Assembly (NCBI GenBank): GCA_034336665.1
Contig: JAPFBE010000003.1
Location: forward strand, 36,058,360-36,122,359
Reading direction: 5' to 3'
Length of the DNA stretch: 64,000 nt
Source: Luscinia megarhynchos
Taxonomy: Eukaryota > Chordata > Aves > Passeriformes > Turdidae
Position 1 is the stretch's first letter. Every line of letters begins with the position of its first letter. Below the pieces are notes generated by a model. The model was not told the DNA's origin and did not search any database. It saw nothing but the letters and a program-made list of their open reading frames with translations. Shown one piece after another: positions 52,998-64,000 of the stretch. A program made the translations under genes and the position numbers.

Positions 52998-53026
52998 TTT
53001 TGGTTTGATTTGGTTTGGTTTGGTTT
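52998..53026 (+). repeat. (GGTTT)n microsatellite
   Basis: About five GGTTT-type units, one changed to GATTT. The CCAAA-rich patch at 52807-52832 is roughly its complement. Confidence 0.8.
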
Positions 53027-53423
53027 CTTTTTTAGTCTTGGCTTTTAACCTTATGCGAGTTGTGAAGTCTACCCTTAAAACATCTGGGCTTCTTACTGAA
53101 ACAATGGCATAGTTTCTGCAGTAATCTTGTATAATTTCTGATGAATGGTAGGGTACATTTAAGCAGTTCTAATGGGGTGAGCAATATTATTTTAAGGGGC
53201 TTTGATCATTACTTATCTTCCTGCTGATTATAGGAATCTTGTTGGAAGCTTTCAAAGGATTTTTAATTTTGAATCTCTTTATGTCTTCAGCTTAGCGATG
53301 ACATTAATTTCCCCTATTGCTTGTGAAAGGAAGCATAGTTTTGTTTCAGATGGTTTTTGTTCCCTGTGTCATGTCTTTTGTGCATGCAGATGGGGCTGAT
53401 TAATTCTGTGTCTTTACTTTTAC

Positions 53424-53493
53424 AAAATAAAATAAAATAAAATAAAATAAAATAAAATAAAATAAAATAAAATAAAATAAAATAAAATAAAAT
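53424..53493 (+). repeat. (AAAAT)14 microsatellite
   Basis: Fourteen uninterrupted AAAAT units (70 bp), ending at a changed unit AATGAAAT. No transposable-element tail is visible next to it. Its perfect state points to recent length change, so it is probably polymorphic. Confidence 0.97.
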
Positions 53494-56400
53494 GAAATAT
53501 AACAGCATAACAACTTCTGCTAAAATCTACCAGTTATGGGGGGAGTGTGGTTTTTACCTTAGGAACAATACAGTTAGCATGTCTCTGTATATGAAGTTTG
53601 TATGAATTTTTTCCCAGTTTATAGAGTATTCAGAATTTTTTGCAACATGTAAGCTTTGCTAAGGGGAAATTTGTTTCTGTGCAGAGATATGTCACAGGCT
53701 ATTTCATCTCTTGAATCCTACTTAAAACTTCAAAATAACGTTAGGGTGGCATATAAGTAAGGCATTAGCCTCCACCACAGGGTAAATTTCAGCTTTTCTT
53801 AATTAGCCATTTTCTTTCCATTCAACAATGACTAAGAACACCTAAGATTAAAAATTGAAGGTAAAGTAAGGATCATGCATAAATGATGGTATTAAGAATT
53901 ATTTTTTACATTTTTCTATATTTAAATAGACAAAGGTTAACATCTAATTTATATAAATTTCATTTATTAGGGCTTCTGAACTAAGCATAGTGTTGAATAT
54001 ATGCATTTCAATCTTGGAGTAATTTCTTTCATGCAATAACATAAAATTGATCTTGTATTTTTACATCTAAATATTTTTGGCGCTTTTTTTTTTGGTTTTG
54101 TATTGGTCTTTTTTAGTTAATAAGGTTTACTGAAACCAGTCAATAAATGCCATTAAGACTGTGCCTTTTTCATTCTGTTCTTGCTGAGATAGATGCTGAA
54201 TATTAATTTTATTCTCTATAATGTGCAGCAAAGCATCCTAAGACTGATAAAAAGTACTTTCTACACAGAATAGGAGTAGAGAGAAAGTCTTAAAGTTTTC
54301 TAAACGCTATGTTAAACTTATTTTCTTAGTGGAAAAAAGTAATCAAATAAAAAACTTCCCTTCCAATTTAGAAGAGAAACTATTTAAGAATGGTGTACCT
54401 TCAGATTTCTTGTATCACTTTATCTAGAAAGTGAAAATGCAGCAACAAAGAGAAAAAATCCCCAAAACAAAGCAAAAGACTCTACCCTACCAAAAAATAT
54501 TTATTCTGGTATATTTACAGGAATAGCAAACTAATTTACAAGTAAAAAATTAAAAATAAAAACCAAAACAAAACCAACCAAAAGAAAAACAAACCTAAAT
54601 TGTAAACCGAAAAAGGAAGTAAAAAGTACCTTAATTATTTAATATATTCCTAATAATTTACCTGACTCAAGTTTTCAATATATTTTTTACCCAAGAAGTT
54701 GAAGTACTTCAAATTACACCTTGTATTAAGCAAATCAAATCATGAGAAGTTTCATGCCTTTTTTTACTCTGGCCAGAGTAAAAAAATACTAGAAAAAATG
54801 CTGAACAAATGCTTTTTAATTTCAAACACTAGAAAAAGCTTCCTGTCTCATCAAGGCAGTTAAATATCCCAATTTTTATTAATAATAAAAGGTGGGGGAG
54901 GTTTCATGCCTTCAAATTAACTTCCTGATTGATAACAACTTCAAAGCTGCCCAGGTGAATTAGAAAAAATGGTTGGGCTGAAAAGCACAATAAGTAGTAT
55001 TTTAACAGCTGAAAAAATCCTGTAGATGAAATTTCAAGAAAAAAGCACTATTATTCTCATTGTTATCCTTCTGTGGCTTTGGATATTGCACTGAGAAAAA
55101 TGAAATAATCTTTTGTGTTCATTGAGAGGCTTTGAATCTGTCAAGTATAATGGTAATTTTAAAATGGCATGCTTTTAGAAGTAATGTGAGTTTTTTTAAA
55201 TTAATGAATGAATGGATGTAGACCCTAACTTTGCATACAACTTTAAATAACAAATTTTCTGGCTATGTAAACTGACTGCTTAAATAAATGAAGCACAATC
55301 TATTTATTTAATATCTAATATCTATCTAATTTATCTAATACTTAATATCTATCTAATTCATGATATTAAATGTGTTTCTACTTCATCCTGTTTCCTAAGT
55401 ATCTGAAAGAGAAGATTTAGAATGGACTACAACTTAGCATCTCTCCCTATACTTAGTTTAAATAATGTGTTTCTAAAGTTTAGCCACATTCAAACTATAC
55501 AGTAGGTTAAGGCAGAAAATATATTTTAATTTCATGATGTTGAATGTGATGAAGAAATGGAAACAGACTACAGTGTAAATACTGGACACAGCATGGAAGA
55601 ATTACAAAGGTAATTCTGGTAGAGTTTGTGCAATTGTCTTCAGATCACCACTGCCAGTCACCACTTATTCACTGTAAGCTGCAACATTTGTTGTGTTTTT
55701 CCATGTTTGTTGTCCTCTGTAAAGAAGAATATGTTTTGTATATTATGTCCTGTTTCACAGGCTCCCGTAGATGCTGACTGGAACATTTTGTGGATTCTTC
55801 CTGCAGTAAAACCCACAGGACTTCACCTTTCTCCCAAACAGGTTTATGTAATCCATTCTGTTACTTCCATAGAACTAACACTTTTTCTCATTAGACCAAA
55901 GCTTGAAGCCTTTTATGGATATAAACTATTGATTTACATACCTGATAAGCATTGGTTCTCTGCTTTTATCAGCTTTTAAATCACTTCCTTACTTCATCAA
56001 TTTTGAGAACTTTTCACTGCCTTTGTGCTTCGTGGGTTATCTGACAATGACTATGAATAAAAATTTGTCCTTGGACAAACTCCTAGCCTTTCTTAAAACT
56101 AAGCAATAGTGAAAGGAAAGGAATATGATCGTATCAGCAAATATAACTCCAAAATACTTTTGCATAAGCTAAACTCAATTGAATGTCAACCTTGTAAAAA
56201 TGTATGAGTTCACCCAAGTTGACCCACTGTCAATATCATTCAGAAAAGACAAATAGACTTCTAGACTATATATATTTCCCTTGAAGGTCCTCAGAATTTT
56301 CGTGTTACCTATTTTCGTTGTCCTTTTTGTGCTTTAGTTACCAAATCTTGAAAGCAATACTAGATCATTCCTTTAACCTCTGTTCTCAATGTACCACATC

Positions 56401-58108
56401 ATCAAATCTCTTAAGTTCTGGTTCTGAGAGCAAATCATTATAAACATTTTATATGTCTACATAAATTAGAATTTAAGTTTGCAATACAGTAGTATCAATA
56501 CTTTAGACAGCATATCTCTCAAATAATACATATCCCATTTTATAGAAACAGTGACTGCCAGCCACAACAGAAACAGGGAATGCTGAATAGCATGTCCATA
56601 TGTAATCCCATTCCAAAGGGATTGTAAGTAAAATAAGCAAGACAAGACAGCAGAATATTATTAAACTGTTGACATTCTTATAGAATCAGCAAAGCCAACT
56701 ATACAGCTCTTTTTTTGCCTTAAGCCACCATAAGGTTGAGCAGTAAGTGTTTTATAGGATTTATAATACAATTATGGATGTATTAATTTTATAACGTTAA
56801 AAGTAAAACAGATTAACATGCAGCATCTATGTGTGTTATTGGAAGCCATAAAATTTAGTCAATGTATTTCATTGTCCCTAAGCTTTTCTAATAAATAAAA
56901 AAGGACAGTGACTACTCTCAAAGGCCAATTAAAATGGTAGAAATTGTCTTAAGCAGGTAAATTAGCAGGTAAATTCTCTTACCACTGGACACATGTACTA
57001 CTCATTTGGAATTTCTCAATCCTGAGCCACGACTATATGTTTTCTATGAATTCTGCTTAGGTCAGGCTAGGTCAGGAATCCTGCCAGCTGTTTAACAGCA
57101 CAGAGTATTGCATGCTAGTTCTTGCAAAGGTAATCAATCTCTGAACATGAAAGAAATTAAAGGAAATAACTGTACCTCACGGTTTCAGTAAAACCTAAAA
57201 TTAGGAATGTTGAACTCTAAGTAATTACTTGTATGTAGTATATGTTGACATTGATCTTTTTCTTTTGTATTTGTGCATGTGCATTCACATAAGTGTCTGT
57301 GCCAAATATTGGACATTACAGTAATTCAATTGATTCACAAAATGAAGAAATTGTTTTATCTGAGTGTGCTCTTTAACTTATTAGACTACAGTGCATTCAA
57401 AATATAACACTGTAGAGTATGAAATAGTCCATGGCCTATGTTCTTTATTAAATATGAAAACGTGAGACCTTATTTCTGCTCACCAGCAGCTACTAGAAAC
57501 TATTTAGCTACACTTTTGTGAGAATTGCTTACTCTGCACCTTCTTAGAGTAATTTAATTTTTACAGTAAATATCTCTTTGTGAAACTATCTAAAGAATAA
57601 TGTTAAGGTCCTAAAAGCTTTAGTATTTGCTTGATTTATCATTCTGTTCCTGATTATAAAGCATGTCATTCTTTTATCTTATTGAGTTTTGTGATTGATT
57701 TTCCCTTCTTTTGTCTGTTTTAAATACTGCTAGTCTCCTATTGTGTGAAGTTTTACGGCAAATGTTGATCTACTAGGCCTGCTTGGAAATAAGTACCAAA
57801 TAGAACATCACAAGTTCAGTAGAATTTTAGATATGTGCTCCCATGAGATAATCTAATATACTTGTTTTCTTTTCTGGAGCTTTATACCAAAGCCATTATA
57901 AATGTCTCCATAAATTCCATAACTGCATTATAACTTTATATATTGAACTGGGCAGGGAAATTAGGAAATAATTAAATAAATGATTTCCAAGATATTTGCC
58001 ATCTTTCATTTATACAGTCGATCAAAACAACTTCTGTTACTGTTGTAATAACTTATGTATCTATAAAGATTGCATTAAAGTAATTTCAATTTTTTAGTTA
58101 AGAATAAT
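53494..58108. other. Unique AT-rich DNA, no gene seen
   Basis: Includes an A/C-rich patch at 54540-54595 and an AT-rich imperfect duplication built on TAATATCTATCTAATT at about 55308-55365. One possible but unsupported exon-like block lies at 55761-55841 (see findings). Confidence 0.55.
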
Positions 58109-58148
58109 TATATATATATACATTGATATATATATATATATATATATA
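58109..58148. repeat. (TA)n dinucleotide repeat
   Basis: Two TA blocks (58109-58120 and 58126-58148) separated by CATTG, followed by a decayed TACACATATGTATA. Typical unstable intergenic microsatellite. Confidence 0.93.
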
Positions 58149-61100
58149 CACATATGTATACTTTTTTTTTTACACTGTGGCTGGAAAAAAATATAATTAT
58201 TCTGCCAAGTTCTGAGTATCATTATTTTCTCTGAACTGACTGATGAATAAATTAGTTATGTTCAGTGGTAAGTTCAGAGCACATATATGCCTACAAGAAG
58301 AAGAGCTAACTAAGCCATATGATTTCAAGGAATTTTATGGTATTGTTGCTTACCCTGCCAGGTTATCATATGAACTGTGTTTAAATTAAGAGCAACTGGA
58401 CTTAAATTAACAGCTATAGCTGTGTCTGACAGGTATTTGTGATTGCCTAACAGTCAAAAACTCATTCTAATTCAGCAGCCATAGATATTTTTAATATTTT
58501 TTCCACTTTTTAAGTTTTAATTAACAATGACAATGAGGATTTTTTACACTTATTCCAACTCTGTTTTGAAAGCACTCATTTTGAACTATCTCAGAGCAGT
58601 AAGATACACTGTTTAACTTATGTTAAGAATGCGAGCACAGACAAATTAATGGGAAATTAATCCAGTGAAAACTTCTTATGAATACTCTTCTTATCTAGGG
58701 AAAAAATTGCTCATTTATTTATTTATGTATATTTAAAACAGCTGCTGAAACTATATTAGCTCTCTGTATTTTAGATCTAATTCTGTCTGAAATTTCTCAT
58801 TTCCAAGTCAGATTGTTTTGCGGTAGCTAAACCTCTGTGTCACCATGAAACTATTTTCCTGTTTGAACACATTTTATTTGAATAGTTTTTGACTGAAATG
58901 TGCTAGATTTTGCCTCCCTTATAGACAATGTGGGTCATAATTTTAACAGGAAGAAAAAGGGTAATTGCTATATAACTTAAAGTTTCTCATAAACTCATGC
59001 TTTTTTTTGTTTCTTTATGTGTACCTGTCGACTTGAAACGTATGGACAGTATAGAAAATAAATAAAAATGTATATTATAAACAACTTCCTGCAACTTGTA
59101 AAAGGCTGTCTGGTGATGTAAGAATATCAATAACTTTTCAAGTGTTTTTGCTGTGAGACATTGAATGTAAAAAGTGCTATAGAGATCAAGAGAAGGTCTG
59201 CAACCATTCAACATTACTCTGACACACATTTCAGATTTTGTTTGTTATTTTCTTGTGGTTGGAAATAAATTTAATCCTAGGAGTATGCTTCCCTAAATAA
59301 ATCACATGAAATGTGCTTACTGATATTCTCAAACAAGTGTTAATAACTTTCTGAAACATTACTGAGTTTATTATGAACAACTGAGATAAATAAGCATGGT
59401 ATGAAAGAAAGAAAAAAACGTTTCTATATTTTTTTAATATCAATCACTACTTTGATTGATAACATGAGAATCTGTGGTGTGGACTAGCTCTGGGTCAAAA
59501 GGAGCATACTGATACCTATAAGGGCTAGGAGCAGGATCTCCTCAGTGCCAGGGAGACACTGATTCCTCCAGAGCAGAATCCAACAGCTTTACTTCCCAAA
59601 GGCATTTTTATGTTACCAACATATACTTTCAGGTCATTGCATGAAACACTGTGGGGGTAGGAGAGCATTAAATGGCATCCAGTCTCCTCCCGAAAATCCT
59701 TGCTAAAATGAAACAGTTAAAGATGGTGCACATTTTAAAAGCTGGGGAATTCACCTCGTCTAAATTTTTCTGAAATTCAAATTAGTTGTCTTCACTCAAA
59801 TTAGTGGAGGCTCCACAGAGATGTTGTGGCATGTTCCAAAGTCTCAGCATCTCTACTGTCAGCACTGGTCTCCTGGTGGAGCACACCATGGGTGAGAAGC
59901 AGCAAGGAAGGACTTGCTTGACCTTGAGCACAGCCTAAATAAGAGTGCAGCAAGCACACACAGCCCTGTGAATCTGGGAATGTTCAGAGGTGCAGTATCT
60001 CAGACATTGCTTTAGGTTTATTTTAGCACTGGGCAATGAGATTGTGAAGCAGAGATTTCCACCTTCTCCAAAGCAATGAATGCACTGTAACCTTGAACTG
60101 AAGCAATGTATCAGCAGGATTTTTTTTTTTAATTTCAAAATTAATTAAAGGATCTGTCCACAAAACTTCCTTCTAAAAATTACTCAGTATCATGAAAGTC
60201 ATATGACTTAGAGTCCTTTTCATCTTGATCCTGAATTTTTACTAAGTGTTAACTTTAGAGATTCCCAAACTGCAATAACCATTTCAAGTAAAAAAAATCT
60301 TTTTTTTTGTAGTTTAGGTTTGAGTTGCAGCACACAATAGGAGTGGGAAAAATAGACACTATCTTTGACTCCTTAAATTAAATTTGCCAGTTACAATTTC
60401 AGAAAGTGTTTTAGTTCAGATAATCACAGGACTGGTTTCATTGATCTTTTTAATTAACTAGAAAATAAATTTTAATTATGTTTTCTTCAAAAAGATTCAC
60501 TTAGAACTGAAAAAACTTACAATCCTCATTGTAAGTGTTAAGCATAAACAAGCGGGTTTTTATGTCACTCCTCTTTTTTAAGTTCTCCCCTCCAGGATGA
60601 TTTTATCAATTAAACTTGTTATCTTATTAACAGTTAAGACAGATTTTCCTGAAAGCATAATGAAAGTATTCTTGTTAAACCTCACAGATGTTCTGTTAAA
60701 AGTAGTGCACTTTTTTTCACTGTTAATGAAGTTCTATATAGTTACTACCTTGGTGTCACTTAAACGAGATGCTTTAGTAGCACCAATTTTAAATGGTTTT
60801 AAAAGTTTATCAACTACTTTTTATACAACCAGAGATTTACTTTTGGTGGCGTTTAGTTTCTTCAGCAGTAAATATATTTTTTTCAAATTCCGCATCAGTT
60901 CACTGATGTAATTCACAACACAGTACAAATGAAAGAATTTTTATAAATATTTGTTATTGCATTGCATTTGCAATTTGTTTTTCCCTTTTATAAGTTTTCA
61001 ATGGTATCATTATTTAGTTATCAGATAGCTCATGGAGACAGTTGTCTCATCCTGAGACAGAAAGGCAATATTTTGTAAAAAGCATTATGTTGAGCTCCTT

Positions 61101-63637
61101 CACTAGAAAAGAAGCTGTATTCATGTCCTTGATAAATAATTAAATGATAATTAATTTTTCATTCTTCCATCTGATACTCAGCAATTGTTGAAAAGAATAT
61201 TTATTATTCAAGTGGAGGTGTCAGATTGCCCATAACTTGTTGTGTTTCATGCTCAGTCACAGAGAAAACTATGCAAGTTCAGTTCTGTTTTCTTTTTCAC
61301 TATTTTGCGTGGTGCAAAAGGAAAGCGTGGCTGATTCAATGGAAGAAAAATTGATAGCTTGGAACTCGAAGGAGATATGTGACTATTCTCATCTTCCCAA
61401 TCTTTGCATGTGCAGCCCAGTCTCTGGGACTGGCAGAACACACTCTCCAGTATCCCAGTCCAATCTCCAATATCCCAATCCAATCTCCAACACAACTGGG
61501 TGCCTTGAGCTTATTATGCTCTATCATAAGTTAAACCTGTCAACCTGGTCAGTATTCTGGAAAGTCAGGGATCATCAACAGGGGCTGATAATCTTGCATA
61601 TGTGAGACAGGCAATTTTGAGCCCTTTATAAGTGTGTGTGTCTGTCTGCCAGCATTGGTTGTATGGTAATACAGTACATGCAGCTGAGACTAAGTTATAG
61701 TGAACTACAGACCTGACTAAGACTAGTTGTATATTTTTGCTCAGCTAATAATAATGAAATATTAAAATAACATATTCTGCAATTTTATTGCATGTGGCTG
61801 GGAGGAAAAATTCTTGGCATTCAGGTGTTTGTTCTTACATATTAACCACAAGCCAGAAGAGCATGATGAAAAAGACCACTGGTGAACTTTGCCCTTAATG
61901 TACAAGCCAAAAAAGAAATTAGAAAGCGCAGCAATATTAATGTAATTAATAAATGATAATAATTACATTTTCTCCATATCTATTTTAATATGATGCATAA
62001 ACTACATATTTTTATTAGGGGAAAAAATGTTCCTCAAATACCTTATCACACAAGAAAAAAATAATATTTTATTTTATATTTTTAGAGAAGCACATCCTTT
62101 AAAACAGTCCTGTAACTTAATGTATTAATCTGATCAATTAACACTGGACAGCAATATCTTCTGTGCAGAAAGTAACCAACAAACTTGAAGCTAAGAGCTT
62201 CATCTGCATACCTGAATCTTAGAACTATAGAAAAAAAATCACAAAAAAACTAAACAACTACAACAACAACAACAAAAAACACCCAAATACATAACAAACA
62301 AACAAAAAAAAACCTGATGGGAAAAGAGTATCAATCCACTTTTGTTAATCTTCCTGAAAAGAAAAAAAAAAACATTCTGTTTCAATTTTTCGAGCTACCA
62401 GGAAGCATAAGTGGAAAAATATACAGAGCTTATGGAAATCTGCAGGGCTGTTCTAAACTGTCAGGCATCAGAGGGCAATGGAGAGTAGTCAGAGCTAGTG
62501 GGAGCATCTGAAAACACACCTAGTCTAAAATGAAAGCTGACCTTGATCTAGCAGCCATTACACCTTAGAACAATCCCAGGGAGCTAAAGTATGGACTTTA
62601 TGCTAGTCTAAGTTAAATAGAAAATATGTGAGGAAGATACAGTAAGCACGTCTAAATTACTATGTCACATTTTTTTAAGGAATTAATTGTAACTAAAAGG
62701 AAAATGTTATTCTTTTTCAGTTCTTACATAGGTTGCACATTTATGAGATATAGTATTAATTTCTTGGTATGGAAAAATTTTGGTTGGTGTGACATATCCT
62801 TTCCTGGTTTGCTTCACATTTCGGAATGCCCCACTTTGGACATCTGAGTACTTGATTCAATGTTTATGGAAATGTAGATAGTACAAGACACAATTTTCTC
62901 CAGTGATACCTTGTAAATTTTATCAAACTGCTGTGTTCAAAAGCCTTCAGCAATGTGAATAAGTATTTAAGCAACAGATTATATTAAGATATATCAGTTG
63001 AAAATCTGCCTCTTTCATTTCTTCTGACAAAGATAACTGTATTGCTCTTCCTGCCCCCATCTCCTCTGAGCTGGACTGCAGCCATGCAGAGTGAATAATG
63101 ATGCATAAGCACATTGTTTATTTAAATAGATTTGTGTAGTTAAGTGCATGACCTGTGATCTAGAGCTGAGAAAAAAAGAATTAAACACTGATTTCTAAGT
63201 GCTCTCTGAGATAAATCAGCCATCACTCCAGGACTCAGCCAACACAGATACTTTTATTTGTACTTATCACTTCAGTTTGTTTGAGTATTGTGTTAATAGT
63301 TTAGATTAGGTTCTGATGTCTGTGCACTGTTAGCGTTTTCACAAAATGAGAAATGACGAAGTTATGCACTCTCTATTACGCAGCTGCAGTTTTCACTTAA
63401 AGCAATGAAGTGCTACTCACCCTGACAGATGTACGCTAAGGATCTGATTCTCCTGTCACTTGCAACCAAGTTTCACACCAAGGTAAATTCCCTCCCTTCA
63501 TAAGTTTTCTTAATAGTTTATTTTACTGTTACGATTCAGTCCTCCCGGTGCTTCTGAACACAACTATGTTTACACAGAACATTGTCACAGATCTCATCAG
63601 GGCTACCTTCATGTGTAAAGATACTTGAAAGTAAAAA

Positions 63638-63639
<2 letters not shown>
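58149..63639. other. Unique DNA, no gene seen
   Basis: AT-rich except for a GC-richer patch at about 59460-59960 that I could not assign. Simple A/C-rich sequence lies at 62230-62315. Open frames (122 codons at 61237-61605, 104 codons at 60597-60911) have no recognisable domains. Confidence 0.55.
61444..61490 (+). repeat. 20-bp tandem duplication
   Basis: TCTCCAGTATCCCAGTCCAA is followed directly by a copy with two G-to-A differences, and then by seven more matching bases (TCTCCAA). A small local duplication. Confidence 0.9.

Positions 63640-63673
<34 letters not shown>
63640..63673 (+). repeat. T34 homopolymer
   Basis: Thirty-four uninterrupted T residues, the longest homopolymer in the window. 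As a minus-strand A-run it could be the tail of a retroposed transcript, but I see no polyadenylation signal at the right spacing and no known sequence beside it. Assembly length here may be unreliable. Confidence 0.9.
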
Positions 63674-63676
<3 letters not shown>

Positions 63677-64000
63677 TTAAATTTGTTTATGGCAGTGTGG
63701 TCGGAAGCTGGCAAGGTCTTATATACATAAATGCAACACATGGATTTTGTTTTTCCTCTAGTCAGGATGGTCAAAGCTGCTTAGTCCCTCATGATTTTTA
63801 AGCTTTTATTGTTAATTTTAATTTATTTAACCATTTGTCCTTTAGAGTATTTTAACATGGAAATGCATATGTAAAAGGTAAGCTAAGGGAACTTTTATTA
63901 TTTATGTTTTATATAACACACGTTGTCTTCCATAATTTCAATAAGTGAACTGTTGTGATAAAATAATCTAAGAAGACAAATGTCAACATGCTGACACATT
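63674..64000. other. Unique AT-rich DNA, no gene seen
   Basis: No repeat, gene or element recognised up to the window edge. Confidence 0.6.

Larger units (their letters stand above)
51898..53423. other. Unique DNA, no gene seen
   Basis: Includes a CCAAA-rich patch (52807-52832), a G-rich patch (52972-52993) and a GGTTT array (52998-53026). No recognisable gene. Confidence 0.6.

Noticed and set aside
53314..53508. Repeat protein Phe-Tyr-Phe-Ile-Leu on the minus strand
   Set aside because: Translation of the AAAAT microsatellite.
61237..61605. 122-codon plus-strand open frame
   Set aside because: It runs through a local 20-bp tandem duplication, resembles no family and has no exon signals.
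63529..63774. Open frame with a long Lys run
   Set aside because: The Lys run is the T34 homopolymer read in reverse; the flanking residues are unrecognised.

Overview
This window is AT-rich vertebrate nuclear DNA, almost certainly from a bird. It carries five 5'-truncated CR1 LINE copies whose 3' ends match the avian CR1 consensus as I recall it, and one solo LTR of a widespread bird endogenous-retrovirus family. The 39 kb CR1 copy and the LTR look like versions common in songbirds, so a neoavian, probably passerine, genome is most likely. That assignment is from memory of the families; no search was run. Nothing prokaryotic is present: no operons, ribosome-binding sites, rRNA, tRNA or CRISPR.

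I found no protein-coding gene that I can support. Apart from CR1 remnants, every open frame is short (about 130 codons or fewer), low in complexity and recognisable as nothing, as expected by chance in DNA of this composition. The window is best read as a gene desert or the inside of a very long intron.

Layout. 0-3.6 kb: unique AT-rich DNA. 3.6-4.5 kb: CR1 copy 1 (minus). 5.25-5.42 kb: a five-copy 34-bp minisatellite in a GC-richer patch. 5.4-19.7 kb: unique DNA with homopolymers, a short (AAAC)n and a perfect 28-bp palindrome at 17746-17773. 19.7-20.3 kb: solo LTR (minus). 26.7-27.6 kb: CR1 copy 2 (minus). 30.5-31.25 kb: a C/T-rich patch of unknown origin. 33.2-33.65 kb: CR1 copy 3 (plus), followed at 33835-33870 by a strong hairpin. 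39.0-39.2 kb: CR1 copy 4 (minus, a different 3'-end subfamily). 50.9-51.8 kb: CR1 copy 5 (plus), whose tail runs into a 109-bp (TTCCA)n array. 53.4 kb: a perfect (AAAAT)14 array. 58.1 kb: TA repeats. 63.64 kb: a run of 34 T.

No set of genes acts together here. What the sequence does support is a record of old retrotransposon insertions, simple-sequence growth at or near some of them, and a few unexplained palindromes and repeat patches. I saw no convincing undescribed gene system. The best leads are the CR1-linked pentanucleotide array, the 34-bp minisatellite and the two near-perfect palindromes.
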